The notes under the pieces are model-generated. The model did not search any database, was not told the origin of the DNA, and saw only the letters and a list, made by a program, of their open reading frames with translations. Made by a program: the position numbers and the translations under genes. From Gemmatimonadota bacterium (lineage in GTDB: Bacteria; Latescibacterota; UBA2968; UBA8231): DNA of 19,722 bases. Of this stretch, positions 7,127 to 14,906 are shown one piece after another. The stretch is taken from positions 1 to 19,722 of the forward strand of contig VXOR01000037.1 of NCBI GenBank assembly GCA_009840005.1, read 5' to 3'. The number at the start of each line of letters is the position of its first letter. Position 1 is the stretch's first letter.

Positions 7127-8158
7127 TCAGTCGATCATTACTTTTTCGCGGCGTTGGGCGCTGTCGTACAAGGCGTCGAGGATTTGCATGAAGTGATAGG
7201 CGTCTTGGGCATCGACGTCGGCTTTGACTTGGCCGGCTACGGCGCGGGCGAAGTGCTCGATTTCGTGGTAGAAAGACAATCCCTCCGCGGGCGGTTGGGT
7301 GTGGGGCATGTCCGATTCTGCGGCTGATTCCTGCTCGGCGAATTGCCCGTCTTCCCAGTGCCATATAACCCCCTGAGATAGAGCACCCTCGCTGCCGTAC
7401 AATTCCACGGTTGTGGGGGTGTCGCAGTGCAGCCAGCGCGAGCAGTCTATCTGGATGGTCTTGTCGCCTTCTAGGCCGACTAGACCGGAAAAATAATCCT
7501 CGGCCGCGCCTTCGGGACCGTGGTACAGCGGCTCGAGGGTATGCTTGACGGCAAAGGCCCATTGCGGCTTGGGACAGCCCATCCACCACCAGGCTAGGTC
7601 GAGCTCGTGCGAGGCGTGTTGGCCTAGGGCACCGCCTTTGTGCCCATACACATTAGTCCAGCTTTCAAAGCTGTCGGCCGGCGGGCGCGAATTGAATTTG
7701 AGGAAAATGCGGGCGTGATACGGCTCGCCGATGCAGCCCTCTTGTACTGCGACGCGCAATTTGCGGTTGTGGGGAAAGTGGCGCATGAAGTAGCAGAATT
7801 GCAGCGTGGTGCCGGTGCGCTCGGCCGCCGCTGCGAATTCCAAGATGTGCGCAGCTCGCACCGCGTGCGGCTTTTGCACCAAGACGTGTTTGCCAGCGGC
7901 AAAAGCATCCAGGACCATGGGGTAGCGGACGGGTGGATTGACGGCTAGGAGCACAGCCTGCACTTGGTCGTCGGCCAGCAGGTCTTGGTAGGGGCCGTAT
8001 TGGTGCGGTACGCCTTCTTCGCTGGCGACGCGGCTGCGGCGCGGTTCGTCCAGATCGGCTAAAGCCACGACATCGACTAGGGAGCTGGCCTGAGCTGCTT
8101 TGATGGCCTGTTGGCCGGCCCAACCGCAGCCGACGATGCCGAGTTTGAGCAGTTCCAT
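7127..8158 (-). CDS. Gfo/Idh/MocA family NAD(P)-dependent oxidoreductase
   Basis: A 343-residue protein of normal family length. The Rossmann motif GIVGCGWAG (7-15) begins the NAD(P)-binding domain. VQKPH (95-98 region) replaces the usual EKP, with K96 as the likely catalytic lysine. ALGQHASHELDLAWWWMG contains the H181/H184/D187 cluster of the substrate side. Such enzymes oxidise or reduce sugars, inositols and related polyols in the cytoplasm. The start at 8158 is chosen because the Rossmann strand begins at once and the ATG overlaps the upstream stop as TAATG. Translation is therefore coupled to the preceding unknown gene, and the two products probably act on the same compound. Confidence 0.88.
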   Translation of the reverse strand: MELLKLGIVGCGWAGQQAIKAAQASSLVDVVALADLDEPRRSRVASEEGVPHQYGPYQDLLADDQVQAVLLAVNPPVRYPMVLDAFAAGKHVLVQKPHAVRAAHILEFAAAAERTGTTLQFCYFMRHFPHNRKLRVAVQEGCIGEPYHARIFLKFNSRPPADSFESWTNVYGHKGGALGQHASHELDLAWWWMGCPKPQWAFAVKHTLEPLYHGPEGAAEDYFSGLVGLEGDKTIQIDCSRWLHCDTPTTVELYGSEGALSQGVIWHWEDGQFAEQESAAESDMPHTQPPAEGLSFYHEIEHFARAVAGQVKADVDAQDAYHFMQILDALYDSAQRREKVMID

Positions 8159-8979
8159 TATTCCTCCAGCCATTGATGATAGTGCGCCAGGGCCTCTGCC
8201 TGCAGATCGTCCCACTCGGTCAATAGCACCAAGCGAATGGTGAACGTCAGGTGTTGGTCAGCTTGGACGTCGTTGCCGCCCAAGTGGAAGTACTGGGCGT
8301 TGTGGTAGCTGTTGTAACCCGACAGGCCCAGGCAGTCGGCGGGTCGGGCCATGAGCAGAATGGCGTGGCCGTAGCGGTGCTCTTGCAGCGTCAGGGCATG
8401 GGCGTAGTACGGCCCCCGACGCCAGTTGAGAGGATAGCCGTCGAGCCAACGGCCGTCGCGGAACACGGCTTCAGCGTCTTCATCGCGCGCCCACGATTCG
8501 GCCTCGTTGTGGCCGTACCACTGCTTTTGGTACCAAGTGACGCCTTCGGGATGGGTGCGGTCGTCCTGCACGGGGAAGTACGGCGTGTAGTGGGGAGTAA
8601 AATAATTGGCGATAAAGAGTTCAAAGCGTTGGTAATCGGCTGCTAGGCGGGCGCTGAAGGTGGCGTCGAGGCTATCGGGCCCCGCGATGCGATAGTGCGC
8701 CTGTAGCTCGGCTTGCACCGCAGGGCAGGCCGCCCAGCGCACCGCGACGCCATCGCCTTCCTGGACCACTTGGTCTGGGGTGCGCTCGCGCGTGATTTCG
8801 AGTTGGCGACCGTCGGCCAGGGTGCGGTAGATATTGAGCCAAGCAAAGTCGGGCCCCTCGTCGAGGTGAAAGCTGGTCAGGCCGGTCAGACGCAAGCCCT
8901 GGGGGCCGAGGACGGTGGCGGTGCCTCGACCTAGAGGGGCTTGGAAAAGAGCGGGATGGGAGACGCGGGCGAAGGCCAT
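8158..8979 (-). CDS. uncharacterised beta-rich protein coupled to the dehydrogenase
   Basis: A 273-residue protein with no signal peptide and no family I can name. The sequence is rich in beta-strand patterns and aromatic residues (YFTPHYTPYFP, WYQKQWYGHNEAESW, YNSYHNAQYFHLGG), with several His and Asp residues. This recalls the large beta-sandwiches of aldose-1-epimerase/galactose-mutarotase-like or carbohydrate-binding proteins, but no catalytic signature is certain. It is the first gene of a two-gene unit with the Gfo/Idh/MocA oxidoreductase, joined by TAATG. The ribosome site GTGAGG lies just before the ATG, and an 18-bp near-palindrome is immediately upstream. A role in sugar recognition or epimerisation is inference from this pairing. 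Confidence 0.7.
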   Translation of the reverse strand: MAFARVSHPALFQAPLGRGTATVLGPQGLRLTGLTSFHLDEGPDFAWLNIYRTLADGRQLEITRERTPDQVVQEGDGVAVRWAACPAVQAELQAHYRIAGPDSLDATFSARLAADYQRFELFIANYFTPHYTPYFPVQDDRTHPEGVTWYQKQWYGHNEAESWARDEDAEAVFRDGRWLDGYPLNWRRGPYYAHALTLQEHRYGHAILLMARPADCLGLSGYNSYHNAQYFHLGGNDVQADQHLTFTIRLVLLTEWDDLQAEALAHYHQWLEE

Positions 8980-8988
8980 ACAATCCTC

Positions 8989-9006
8989 ACTTTTACAGGT
9001 AAAAGT
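8989..9006. promoter_or_regulatory. candidate operator palindrome
   Basis: ACTTTTAC, then AG, then GTAAAAGT: perfect 8-bp arms with a 2-base centre. It lies 10 bases upstream of the start codon at 8979 on the minus strand. Its position just before the ribosome site suits a repressor site or an mRNA hairpin controlling the two-gene unit. Confidence 0.45.
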
Positions 9007-9106
9007 TGCCGTTCGGAGAACTCGTTCCAGCCGTAGCCATCATGCGGTCCGCTTGTGCATATCGGCCGGAAGCAATTGCGTTTGTAGGGTAAGTTTATAT
9101 TGATTA

Positions 9107-9116
9107 CTCAATTGAG
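9107..9116. promoter_or_regulatory. short palindrome in the divergent intergenic region
   Basis: CTCAATTGAG is a perfect 10-bp palindrome about 63 bases upstream of the metallophosphoesterase start, in an AT-richer stretch where a promoter would be expected. It is short enough to arise by chance. Confidence 0.2.
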
Positions 9117-9178
9117 CAAGAAAGCCGTTTGGATTCTCAGCAACGTTCAGTGCAACAAATGAGGGAGGAAATAACCCG

Positions 9179-10207
9179 ATGAAATTCATCTACTTTACCG
9201 ACATTCACCTCGACTCCGGGATAGACACTTGCCGGGGATTTGAGTTGTGTGTGGAATCCATGCTGGAGCATCAGCCTGAAGTCCTGATCAACGGCGGCGA
9301 CGTGGGCCTCACGTCCGAGGCGCTAGCCCAATACGCCCAGACCATGGAGAGGGTATCTGTGCCGGTGCTGATGAGCCACGGCAACCACGAGATGTGCAGC
9401 GGCTATCTGCCCCGGGAACAAGGGGGGACGGCGCACGCCAGCGCCGATATGGGCGGCGTGCATTTTGTGCTGCTGGACGTGGTGCGCTACTTCGAGCCGA
9501 CCGAGGATCATCCGTCCAACTGGCACGTCTTGGCCGACGAGGGGCTGTTGGAGTGGCTGGCTGCGGATTTGGCGGGGCTGGACCGGGCCGCGCCACTGGT
9601 GGTGGCCAGTCATGTGCCGGTATCGACGACCTTTCCCCGGCGCTCGGGTCAGGCGCCGGACATGGCCTTTCCCACCAATGAGATTGCCGGGGCGCGGCGC
9701 TTGCTGACGCTATTGCAGCCCTTTGAACGGGTGATCACCTTGCACGGCCACCACCATGAAAACGATCGCCACTTTGTCGGCGCTATGGAGGTTATGACCA
9801 CCGCGGCGGTGTCGGGCAATTGGTGGAAGACGGGGCTGGAAAGCCGCGGCCCGCAAGGACGCGAACCGCAGGGGTATCGGGTGGTCGAGGTCGATGCGGA
9901 GGGGGGATTCAGGAACCAGTACCACGCTTTCCAGCCGCACCAAGACGAGGCAGTGGAATTGTGCCGGCATCAGGCTTCGGGTCGCCGCTTTGTCAATGTG
10001 TTCGATGGTTCGCCGCGCACGCAGGTCGAGGTGGGGGACTTGGGGTCATTAGCGCGGATCGATCCGCTGGCCGAATCGTCGCGCGATCTGGCGACGCACC
10101 TGTGGGAGTTGCCCGCCGACTTTGACCGGCAGCAGGTGGAGGTGCGGGTGGTCTTTGAGGATGGGCGGGAGTGCGAAGGGGTGCTGGAGGAGCGGGTGTG
10201 GGAGTGA
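9179..10207 (+). CDS. calcineurin-like metallophosphoesterase
   Basis: A 342-residue protein with the complete dinuclear-metal motif set: D8 and H10 (FTDIHLD), D41 (GGDVG), N69 and H70 (SHGNHE), H145 (ASHVP), and H189 and H191 (LHGHHHEND). The family hydrolyses phosphomonoesters or phosphodiesters, and the substrate here is unknown. There is no signal peptide, so it is cytoplasmic. After residue 210 comes a C-terminal domain of about 130 residues rich in beta-strands, ending with FEDGRECEGVLEERVWE. This resembles the C-terminal sandwich seen in some bacterial calcineurin-like proteins. The ribosome site GAGGGAGGA precedes the ATG. The gene lies just upstream of the restriction endonuclease gene on the same strand, but base composition suggests they are not a functional unit. 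Confidence 0.88.
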   Translation: MKFIYFTDIHLDSGIDTCRGFELCVESMLEHQPEVLINGGDVGLTSEALAQYAQTMERVSVPVLMSHGNHEMCSGYLPREQGGTAHASADMGGVHFVLLDVVRYFEPTEDHPSNWHVLADEGLLEWLAADLAGLDRAAPLVVASHVPVSTTFPRRSGQAPDMAFPTNEIAGARRLLTLLQPFERVITLHGHHHENDRHFVGAMEVMTTAAVSGNWWKTGLESRGPQGREPQGYRVVEVDAEGGFRNQYHAFQPHQDEAVELCRHQASGRRFVNVFDGSPRTQVEVGDLGSLARIDPLAESSRDLATHLWELPADFDRQQVEVRVVFEDGRECEGVLEERVWE

Positions 10208-10228
10208 AATTTTGTCCCATAACTTTTC

Positions 10229-10253
10229 TCTCAAAGCCTTGAGACCATGTCTC
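10229..10253 (+). promoter_or_regulatory. alternating inverted repeats across the endonuclease start codon
   Basis: TCTCAA (10229-10234) pairs with TTGAGA (10239-10244). GAGAC (10241-10245) can instead pair with GTCTC (10249-10253), which spans the ATG at 10247. The two hairpins are mutually exclusive, and the second would sequester the start codon. No strong ribosome site is seen here. It could be a translational control or a repressor site. Confidence 0.35.
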
Positions 10254-10873
10254 AGTCATCAGTAAACCCCGACCAACATACCTTCCGCTCGCCGAAATTC
10301 AAAAGTGTAGTCAAGGAAGCCGTCGAATTTCTCACCAAAACCCCGGTTCATCCCTTACCACCTGCTACCGACTTTGCCGGGGTCGGCGTTTACGTCCTCT
10401 ATTATCTCGGCTCCTTTGAGCATTACAGCCATATCGCTTACCAAAACCAGCAGGATTGCCGCCAGCCCATCTACATAGGTAAGGCCGTGCCTGCCGGCTG
10501 GCGGACAGCCCGAACCGCTCACACGGACCAAGACAAGGCGCTCTATCAACGCCTACAGGAACACGCTCGCTCTATCGCTAGCGTTGAGAATCTGGAGGTA
10601 CATGATTTCTGTTGCCGCTTCATGATCCTCAATGGCGTTGAGATGGATCTGATTTCAGCGGTGGAGTCCGAATTGATACGCACTTACACCCCGCTGTGGA
10701 ATACCGTCGTGGATGGATTCGGCAACCACGACCCAGGCAAAGGCCGCTATAACCAAGCCCGCTCCGAATGGGATGTAGTGCATCGGGGTAGGAGTTGGGC
10801 CGACCGCCTCACTGGCCCAGAGCCTCAATTGGAGAGCATCGTCGCCAAAATTCAGCGACTAAGGCTTTCGTAG
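10247..10873 (+). CDS. GIY-YIG restriction endonuclease, Eco29kI-like
   Basis: A 208-residue protein with the GIY-YIG nuclease core: GVYVLYY (47-53) and PIYIGKA (74-80). Y49 and Y76 are the paired tyrosines, followed by R102, H106 (RLQEH), E140 (AVESELI) and N152 (PLWN). As I recall, the active site of Eco29kI uses Tyr49, Tyr76, Arg104, His108, Glu142 and Asn154. The same residues occur here in the same order, with only a 2-residue offset. The C-terminal DGFGNHDPGKGR and WDVVHRGRSW segments also fit this family, which cuts CCGCGG in the known cases. The specificity of this protein is not shown by sequence alone. It converges on, and overlaps by 15 bases, a DNA methyltransferase gene. Confidence 0.88.
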   Translation: MSQSSVNPDQHTFRSPKFKSVVKEAVEFLTKTPVHPLPPATDFAGVGVYVLYYLGSFEHYSHIAYQNQQDCRQPIYIGKAVPAGWRTARTAHTDQDKALYQRLQEHARSIASVENLEVHDFCCRFMILNGVEMDLISAVESELIRTYTPLWNTVVDGFGNHDPGKGRYNQARSEWDVVHRGRSWADRLTGPEPQLESIVAKIQRLRLS

Positions 10874-12208
10874 TTCCACCACAGCCTCATAGAGTTGGTG
10901 GGCGTCTTTGGCCTTGGCGACTCGTACATCGGACTTAATGATGCTGTTGCCCACGCGAGTGGCTCTGGGTATGTGGATGTCTACTAGTTCTAGACCGGCG
11001 GCCTCAGCGATCGTACCCAGAAAGAGATCTGTAGGTACCATTATCCCTTGCAGGATGCTGTTGCCGATTACCACCAAGGCTGTCCCTCCTGACTTGAGCG
11101 AGTAATGGGCTGATTCGGAGAAGCGGTAGCAATCGTTGAAGTACGAGGCGGCGTAATTAGCCCAGCCGTTGCCGCCGTACACGCCTTTTTCCGGATGTTT
11201 CTTTCGTAGCGTCTCCAAGCATCCTTGGATTTCTGGATCATCTAGTTCAAAGCTGAGACCTACGCACTCCTGATCCCGGACCGTTTGCCAGAATTTGCCA
11301 AAATTCTGCTCTTCTAGCGGCTTGAGGTCACGGGGAGCCTCTGCAAAGCCCAACCAGTAGAGGTGAGGCCGGGTATTGCGGTTGTAGTGATAGTTGTTCA
11401 GATAGGGGGGCGAGGTGATGAGCACATCTACGGAATCGGCGGCAAGGTGGTCCTTGCAGGTAAAAAAAGATTCGGGAAATACCTCGTTGGCAGGATACTT
11501 TCCATCCAACTGTCCTCTCATCCACTCGATATCTTGGGCCATATCCGTGAGCTTCTGTGCAATCGTCTCGCCCACGGGAAAATCTTCAATATCGGCTTTG
11601 CCAGCCGTAGACCTGCGGCCCAAACTCGGCTCGTAGGAGTAGTTTGAGTAAGTGATCATGGTGGCCCCAAAGGCAACCCGAAAGAGGTCTTGCAACAGGC
11701 CCTCTTCTAGGTTCGCTATGAAGTCCTGCACACCGAGTACTTTGTGCAGCACCTTGGGGCTGTAGAATGAGCCTCGGGTTTTAAAACCTGGTGGTGGGGT
11801 ACTATCTGGTGTGTAGGAGTCCTTGGACGCCAATTCGTAAAACGTCCAGAACCTCGTGAGCATTGCTCGCACGGTCTGCGGATCGAGGGTGCAGGCATTC
11901 AGCTTGGTACGGCAGGCTAGCGCCGCATAGGGATTGATCTCAAATCCTAGGGCATGGTGACCTGAGAGGATGGCTTCGACCAAGGTCGTCCCTACTCCGG
12001 CGAAAGGGTCGAGCACTGTCCCCTGAGTTGGCAGATAGCGTTTGAGGGCGTCTTGGACAAACTGCTGAGAGTATCCAGCGATCCACGGCACCCACCGATG
12101 AATCGGAAGACGCTTGTTGCCGGAAAAGGCTGGGTTGCTGAAGACTGATCCCTTATCCGCCGCGTCCTTCTCATTGAACAACGACGCCTGCGCTACCCTG
12201 TGCTCCAT
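10859..12208 (-). CDS. DNA methyltransferase (N4-cytosine or N6-adenine type)
   Basis: A 449-residue SAM-dependent DNA amino-methyltransferase. Motif I is DPFAGVGTT (67-75), followed by FEIN (89-92). Catalytic motif IV is TSPPYL (265-270); the SPPY form is commonest in N4-cytosine enzymes. About 190 residues separate the two motifs, leaving room for a target-recognition region between them. The C5-cytosine PCQ motif is absent. The start at 12208 has an AAAGGGG ribosome site and a promoter-like TTGACT-N17-GACAAT upstream. It is the natural protective partner of the convergent endonuclease. Codon and base use are visibly more AT-rich than in adjacent genes, suggesting acquisition of the pair by transfer. 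Confidence 0.87.
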   Translation of the reverse strand: MEHRVAQASLFNEKDAADKGSVFSNPAFSGNKRLPIHRWVPWIAGYSQQFVQDALKRYLPTQGTVLDPFAGVGTTLVEAILSGHHALGFEINPYAALACRTKLNACTLDPQTVRAMLTRFWTFYELASKDSYTPDSTPPPGFKTRGSFYSPKVLHKVLGVQDFIANLEEGLLQDLFRVAFGATMITYSNYSYEPSLGRRSTAGKADIEDFPVGETIAQKLTDMAQDIEWMRGQLDGKYPANEVFPESFFTCKDHLAADSVDVLITSPPYLNNYHYNRNTRPHLYWLGFAEAPRDLKPLEEQNFGKFWQTVRDQECVGLSFELDDPEIQGCLETLRKKHPEKGVYGGNGWANYAASYFNDCYRFSESAHYSLKSGGTALVVIGNSILQGIMVPTDLFLGTIAEAAGLELVDIHIPRATRVGNSIIKSDVRVAKAKDAHQLYEAVVELRKP

Positions 12209-12235
12209 TCTGCCCCTTTCTTAGGCTTTATCAAC

Positions 12236-12264
12236 ATTGTCAGAATCCCATGAAACCTAGTCAA
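12236..12264 (-). promoter_or_regulatory. sigma70-like promoter of the methyltransferase
   Basis: On the minus strand, TTGACT (12264-12259) and GACAAT (12241-12236) are separated by 17 bases, about 30 bases before the ATG at 12208. An independent methyltransferase promoter would let protection appear before cleavage. Confidence 0.4.
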
Positions 12265-12349
12265 CCCTTGCAAGTCATTTATTCTCGTTTCACGTGCTGA
12301 AAATGAGGAAGGGGAGCGCGTGCCAAAAGGTGTGCGACATCCGTTTCAA

Positions 12350-13402
12350 TTACCAGTCTCGGCGGCCGACGTACAGGCTCCGATTGGTCATTGGGAGTGC
12401 GACGCGCTGCCCGCCCAACCGGTGTGATTCGATCATGCCCATCAACATCTCTTGGCTCCGGCGAGCGAGGTGAACCGGCCCCTTGGTCTCGCGGTCCGTA
12501 TCAATCGCCTCTGCGATGTCCGCGATGCCCATCACTGTTCCGGTGGTGCGGGGTACTTCTGGGAACGGCACCTCTTCAAAGAAGGTGTGGCTTTTTTTGC
12601 GGAATTGGCATTCTCGGCTGTTGTTGAGGATGCGGATTTTTCCTTCGCTACCGCAGACCTCGAATTCGGGACCGGTGCCCGCGGTGTTGTAGCCGTGGAC
12701 GCCATTGGCAAAGCGGACGTAGCCACTGGTAATCGCCGGATCGACGTCCAGCCGATTGCCATCCCAATCCGCATCGCTACAGACGATGGTTCCCTGGACG
12801 AAATCGACTTCTGGGTCGCTGGCGAGGAAGAGCAGCATATCGGCGGCGTGCGTCAAGCCCCAGAGTGCTGAACTCGCGCCGTATTGGGCGATCGTGCACT
12901 GGATATTGCCGATTTCGCCGGCATCCACCAATTCGCGCACCTTGCGATAGACCGGCATATAGCGGCGTTGCGTACCGTAGTTGAATTTGACCCCGTACTT
13001 TTGGACGACATCGACCATGGCATCCGCTTCCTCCATCGAACAGCAGAGCGGCTTTTCGCAGTAGATGCCCTTGACGTTGTTTTCAGCGGCGAAGGCGGTG
13101 ATGTCCGCGTGCGGCCCGGGTCGGGTGGCGATGCAGACGATGTCCGGCTGCTCCTTTTCAATCATCTGGCGATAATCGGTGTAGGCGTGCTCGGCACCGT
13201 AGCGTTGCCGGATGGATTCCGCTTTCTCAGCGACCACGTCTGAAACCGCGACGAGGTCGGTTCTGTCGCAGGCGACAGCGGCTGCGGCGTGCGAGAACGG
13301 TTGCCACAGATGGCGATCTGGACGGCTTTCGACTTCGTCGTCAATGGTCGCGCCCATCCGTCCACATCCGATCAGACAGGCTCTGTAGGTGCGCGGCATC
13401 AT
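12350..13402 (-). CDS. Gfo/Idh/MocA family oxidoreductase
   Basis: A 350-residue NAD(P)-dependent dehydrogenase. The Rossmann motif is LIGCGRMGA (10-18), the conserved EKP is CEKPLC with K117, and LTHAADML (183-190) supplies the H185/D188 pair. An insertion between the first strand and helix (ATIDDEVESRPDRHLWQPFSHA) is longer than in the paralogue at 7127-8158, so the two are not recent duplicates. The start at 13402 is chosen because AAAGGAG precedes it at proper spacing. An in-frame TTG at 13420 overlaps the upstream TGA and would also be possible. It is the third gene of a close-packed unit, only 14 bases after the sulfatase-like gene. The substrate is unknown and is probably released by the upstream enzymes. 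Confidence 0.88.
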   Translation of the reverse strand: MMPRTYRACLIGCGRMGATIDDEVESRPDRHLWQPFSHAAAAVACDRTDLVAVSDVVAEKAESIRQRYGAEHAYTDYRQMIEKEQPDIVCIATRPGPHADITAFAAENNVKGIYCEKPLCCSMEEADAMVDVVQKYGVKFNYGTQRRYMPVYRKVRELVDAGEIGNIQCTIAQYGASSALWGLTHAADMLLFLASDPEVDFVQGTIVCSDADWDGNRLDVDPAITSGYVRFANGVHGYNTAGTGPEFEVCGSEGKIRILNNSRECQFRKKSHTFFEEVPFPEVPRTTGTVMGIADIAEAIDTDRETKGPVHLARRSQEMLMGMIESHRLGGQRVALPMTNRSLYVGRRDW

Positions 13403-13416
13403 AATGTTCTCCTTTG

Positions 13417-14874
13417 TCAACTGCCAGTGTAGAGTTTGGAAAAGTAGGGCCTAAAACCGGCTGGGCCGGGATACCCGTTCCAGTATTGGGCATTAGCGGG
13501 CAGTTCGCCTGCGCCGCCGTTGCGGAGCCAAGCGATTAATCCGGGGTCTGTGCCGCGGCGTTCGAGTTCATCAATTGCCGCGGCGTGCATTTGAGTGACG
13601 ACCTCTGGATGCGCTTTCTCAACGTAGTCCAACGAACCAAGGTGCGCCAAGCGCGAGTGTTCCGGCTGCGCGGCGACTTCGAGGCTATAGGTTTTGTCAA
13701 AGGCGGTAAAGAGGACGAAGTTCGGATTTTGCCTGGCTTGATTCCAGCGTTCGAGGCTCCCACCTGCCAATGCGAGCTGTCGTTGGCCGGCTTCACCGCG
13801 CCGGGCGGGGGTTAAAATATCACAGCCCTCAATGCCTGCTGGTTCCGTTTCGCCGAGGATTGCGAGGATGGTGGAGAAGAAGTCTTGCGGTTGCACGATA
13901 ACATCGCTCCGTCCGGTATCGCCATCCGGCATTCGGATGAAAAGCGGGACATGCGCTTCGGCCTCGCGCACCGGTTGCCCTTTGCCAAAAGTGCCGCGCT
14001 CACCCACGTTGGTGCCGTGGTCGCCGGTTAAGATGACGGCCGTGTTCCGGTCGAGCCCGGTGGATTCGAGCGCGTCTAAGAATTGCCCAAAACAGTGGTC
14101 CATCCAGGTCAATTTCGCCGGGTATTGCGCTTTGATGTGTTCCTTGGCCTCGTCGGGGAGGTCTTTGTTGTTCCGCCCGCCGAAGAAGCTGCGCGGGTCA
14201 ACGCGCCCATCGCAGTCCGGCCGCGCGTCGTACTTTTTCATAAACTCGGGTGGTGCATCCCACGGCTCGTGGGGGTCGAAACAATCCACCCAGAGGAAGA
14301 AATTCTCGCGCCTCGCATTGTCTTTGAGGAATTGGGCCGCGCTCTTGAACAACTTTGCACAGTTCCAATCCTCCAGCTTTTTGCGGTTGCGGTTCGCCCG
14401 GGCGTAGGTCTGGAGGAGCCCCTTTCGCGCGGCGTTTTCGCCGAGGCAGGCAAACATCGGTTGGTGGCACCAGTTGTCCGGCCAGGCTGCGGAATCGTCG
14501 ATCCAGTCGCGATCAACTTCAGCCCCACGGATGAACGTCCACGCGTGAAACGGCCAATCGAAGTTGTGTCCGCCGTTGACTAGGTGTGGGGTATCGTGGA
14601 TCAGTTGCGTGGCATAGCCGCGTTCGGCAAGGGTCGAGGGAAGGGTCTGTCGTTCGTGTCGCAGCGGCTGCCACGGATGGAAGGGGCCTCCGTACTGACC
14701 GGTTATGACATCAGTTCGGTACGGGATCGTTGGGAAGCTAGCGCAGAAGGCGCGGTCAAATGCCCATGCTTGCGCTGCAAAACGGTCGATATTCGGCGTT
14801 TCGATCCAAGTATTGCCGTTTGCGCCGATGTAATCGTAGCGGAGGGTGTCAATCACGATGAGCGCGATATTCAT
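13417..14874 (-). CDS. sulfatase-fold hydrolase with Thr at the nucleophile position
   Basis: A 485-residue protein of the alkaline phosphatase/sulfatase superfamily. D9 and D14 in VIDTLRYD open the metal site, FDPHEPW (199-205) and TGDHGTNVGERGTFGKG (283-299) supply D200, H202, D285, H286 and K299. The active-site signature normally reads C/S-x-P-x-R-x4-T-G. Here it is TIPYRTDVITG, placing T49 where the Cys or Ser converted to formylglycine should be. P51 and R53 are kept. It is therefore unlikely to be a formylglycine sulfatase and may cleave phospho- or other esters, as Thr-type members such as nucleotide pyrophosphatases do. No signal peptide is seen, so the protein is cytoplasmic. The start at 14874 has a GGAG site. 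It is the second gene of the three-gene unit. Confidence 0.85.
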   Translation of the reverse strand: MNIALIVIDTLRYDYIGANGNTWIETPNIDRFAAQAWAFDRAFCASFPTIPYRTDVITGQYGGPFHPWQPLRHERQTLPSTLAERGYATQLIHDTPHLVNGGHNFDWPFHAWTFIRGAEVDRDWIDDSAAWPDNWCHQPMFACLGENAARKGLLQTYARANRNRKKLEDWNCAKLFKSAAQFLKDNARRENFFLWVDCFDPHEPWDAPPEFMKKYDARPDCDGRVDPRSFFGGRNNKDLPDEAKEHIKAQYPAKLTWMDHCFGQFLDALESTGLDRNTAVILTGDHGTNVGERGTFGKGQPVREAEAHVPLFIRMPDGDTGRSDVIVQPQDFFSTILAILGETEPAGIEGCDILTPARRGEAGQRQLALAGGSLERWNQARQNPNFVLFTAFDKTYSLEVAAQPEHSRLAHLGSLDYVEKAHPEVVTQMHAAAIDELERRGTDPGLIAWLRNGGAGELPANAQYWNGYPGPAGFRPYFSKLYTGS

Positions 14875-14906
14875 TTTTTTAGCTCCGTTTCTGGGTCGAG
14901 TGAGGG

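Noticed and set aside
13399..13420. TTG start at 13420 for the second Gfo/Idh gene, overlapping the upstream stop
   Set aside because: An AAAGGAG ribosome site lies inside that extension at correct spacing for the ATG at 13402, which is the better start.
13832..14407. 191-residue plus-strand reading frame opposite the sulfatase-fold gene
   Set aside because: Antisense to a gene with clear active-site motifs, with no ribosome site and Ser/Arg-rich composition without domain character.
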